A stretch of DNA of 14,107 nucleotides from an uncultured Gammaproteobacteria bacterium (GTDB lineage Bacteria > Pseudomonadota > Gammaproteobacteria > Pseudomonadales > Azotimanducaceae_A). Where the stretch lies: contig CAJWZG010000049.1 in the NCBI GenBank assembly GCA_913049565.1, positions 1 through 14,107 of the forward strand, written 5' to 3'. The position numbers were made by a program, and so were the translations under genes. Positions within the stretch are counted from its first letter, which is position 1. Every line of letters starts with the position of its first letter. Shown here piece after piece: positions 13,072 to 14,107 of the stretch. A model generated the notes under the pieces. The model searched no databases, had not been told where the DNA came from, and saw only the letters and a program-made list of their open reading frames with translations.

Positions 13072-14107
13072 GTGAGTAAGAGACTCAATGACCTACTGAT
13101 CGGAAAAATACGACACAACCTTAAAACTCACTTGAATATTGTCTGCGGGTTTTCCGAGTTGTTGCTGGAGGAACTTGAAGATAACGAGGTAGCCAACTCG
13201 ACGGCAGCTCAGCAAGCGCTCATGGCCATTAATCAAAGTGGAGATAGCATTGTTCAATACATCGATCAGATGTTTGCTGCCCATAATTTTTCACTTGAGG
13301 ACGTTTTTTCGCAACTAAATATCCAAGCGCGAGCTTTCAAAGATTGTACAGACGAGTTCGTGTCAAAAATCAATGGCCACCTAACCTGGTTCGCGAACGT
13401 TGGGCCATCTGAATTTTTTGCAAATTTCGAAGAAGATTTTCGTAAAATTGAAATTGCAACTAGCGACCTAAAGGCTAACGTAGCTAGCCTGCAGAGTGGT
13501 TCGATCATCTCCGTAGAATCGCTTGTCGAGCACAAAGTTCTAAGCAAAGACGATGTAACGTTGGTTGGCAAATTTTCTGAGTCGTTGGAAGATACGCCAG
13601 ACGTTTTAGAAACAAAATATCCTTCGTCCATCTTAGTTGTAGACGATAACCCAGCAAACACTGAATATCTGCGCAGGAAACTTATCTCTGCGAAACACTC
13701 CGTGTCCATAGCCAACTCTGGTTTAGACGCCGAAGAAATATTGAAAAGTGGAACGCCCATAGACCTAGTGCTCCTAGACATTTTGATGCCCGATCTCAGT
13801 GGCTACGAAATTTTGGGTAGGAACCGGGACCTGCTACAGAGCAACAACATCCCAGTTATCGTGGTTTCTTCTCTGGACGAACAAGAGACTGTTTATCGTT
13901 GCTTAGAATCTGGGGCGCAAGATTTCATCACAAAACCGGTCAACTTTATGATTCTTGCTGCCAGGATAAATTCGGCGCTAGAACGAAAATACTTAATTGA
14001 CCGGGAAGAAGAGCACCTTTCTCGAATCGAATCAGAAAAACTGAAAAACGAAGAACTGCTCCTCAACATTCTTCCACAGTCGATCGCAACGAGAATGAAA
14101 GCCAACG
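13072..14107 (+). CDS. Phosphoacceptor-receiver signalling protein, probable class III nucleotidyl cyclase (3' end outside window)
   Basis: An open frame from GTG at 13072 (GAGG about 5 bases upstream) runs off the window, giving 345 residues. Residues 8-30 resemble a histidine-kinase dimerisation helix: Arg-His-Asn-Leu-Lys-Thr-His-Leu-Asn, with H15 at the phosphoacceptor position and Gly-Phe-Ser-Glu-Leu-Leu after it. No ATP-binding domain follows; about 31-183 is helical and unassigned. Residues 186-300 are a receiver domain: acidic pair D191-D192, phosphoacceptor D236 in Leu-Leu-Asp-Ile-Leu-Met-Pro, S266, and K288 in Ile-Thr-Lys-Pro. A charged coiled coil (about 303-328) leads to Leu-Leu-Leu-Asn-Ile-Leu-Pro (329-335) and Ile-Ala-x-Arg-Met-Lys, the helix typically found just before an adenylate/guanylate cyclase domain. 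The cyclase itself is not seen, so that part is inference. It diverges from the MBL-CNB pair, which supports a cyclic-nucleotide role. Confidence 0.8.
   Translation, partial: MSKRLNDLLIGKIRHNLKTHLNIVCGFSELLLEELEDNEVANSTAAQQALMAINQSGDSIVQYIDQMFAAHNFSLEDVFSQLNIQARAFKDCTDEFVSKINGHLTWFANVGPSEFFANFEEDFRKIEIATSDLKANVASLQSGSIISVESLVEHKVLSKDDVTLVGKFSESLEDTPDVLETKYPSSILVVDDNPANTEYLRRKLISAKHSVSIANSGLDAEEILKSGTPIDLVLLDILMPDLSGYEILGRNRDLLQSNNIPVIVVSSLDEQETVYRCLESGAQDFITKPVNFMILAARINSALERKYLIDREEEHLSRIESEKLKNEELLLNILPQSIATRMKAN

Noticed and set aside
13266..13781. 171-residue minus-strand frame opposite the receiver gene
   Set aside because: The plus strand encodes a receiver domain with all key residues in one continuous frame, so the minus frame is a shadow.

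Overview
This 14.1 kb stretch looks like chromosomal DNA from a free-living Gram-negative bacterium, most likely a marine-type gammaproteobacterium. The gene mix supports this: a Bug/Tct periplasmic-binding transporter, an ExbD/TolR protein, a BON-domain lipoprotein, oxygen-dependent HemF and several acyl-CoA dehydrogenases. Base composition is moderate, starts include ATG, GTG and TTG, and most genes have recognisable AGGA/GAGG ribosome sites. I see no rRNA, tRNA, insertion sequence, phage gene or CRISPR array. The lineage is an inference from gene content.

Left part (1-2640): the 3' end of an unrecognised gene is followed 6 bp later by a divergent concentrative nucleoside transporter (CNT). 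A convergent low-specificity threonine aldolase comes next, and a strong rho-independent terminator lies just beyond that gene's start.

Middle (2691-6905, minus strand): a tight operon runs SMP-30/gluconolactonase-like hydrolase, tctC, tctB, tctA, with 1-4 base stop/start overlaps. An orphan ExbD follows 42 bp later. The expected logic is periplasmic capture and import of a carboxylate (TctCBA) together with a lactonase that may open a sugar lactone to the acid. Divergent from it is a small BON lipoprotein, which is convergent with hemF.

Right-middle (8369-11230, plus strand): two acyl-CoA dehydrogenases. The first has the N-terminal extension and C-terminal motifs of (2S)-methylsuccinyl-CoA dehydrogenases. 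The second is a roughly 400-residue enzyme that seems to use a different position for its catalytic base. A bidirectional terminator closes this block.

Right end (11313-14107): probably a cyclic-nucleotide signalling module. A metallo-beta-lactamase-fold hydrolase and a stand-alone cyclic-nucleotide-binding protein form a minus-strand pair. A plus-strand gene diverges from them and encodes a histidine-kinase-like phosphoacceptor helix, a receiver domain and a coiled coil ending in the helix that normally precedes a class III nucleotidyl cyclase; the window cuts it off there. The 297 bp between them holds two clean inverted repeats. This arrangement of possible synthesis, sensing and perhaps turnover is the most interesting part of the window.
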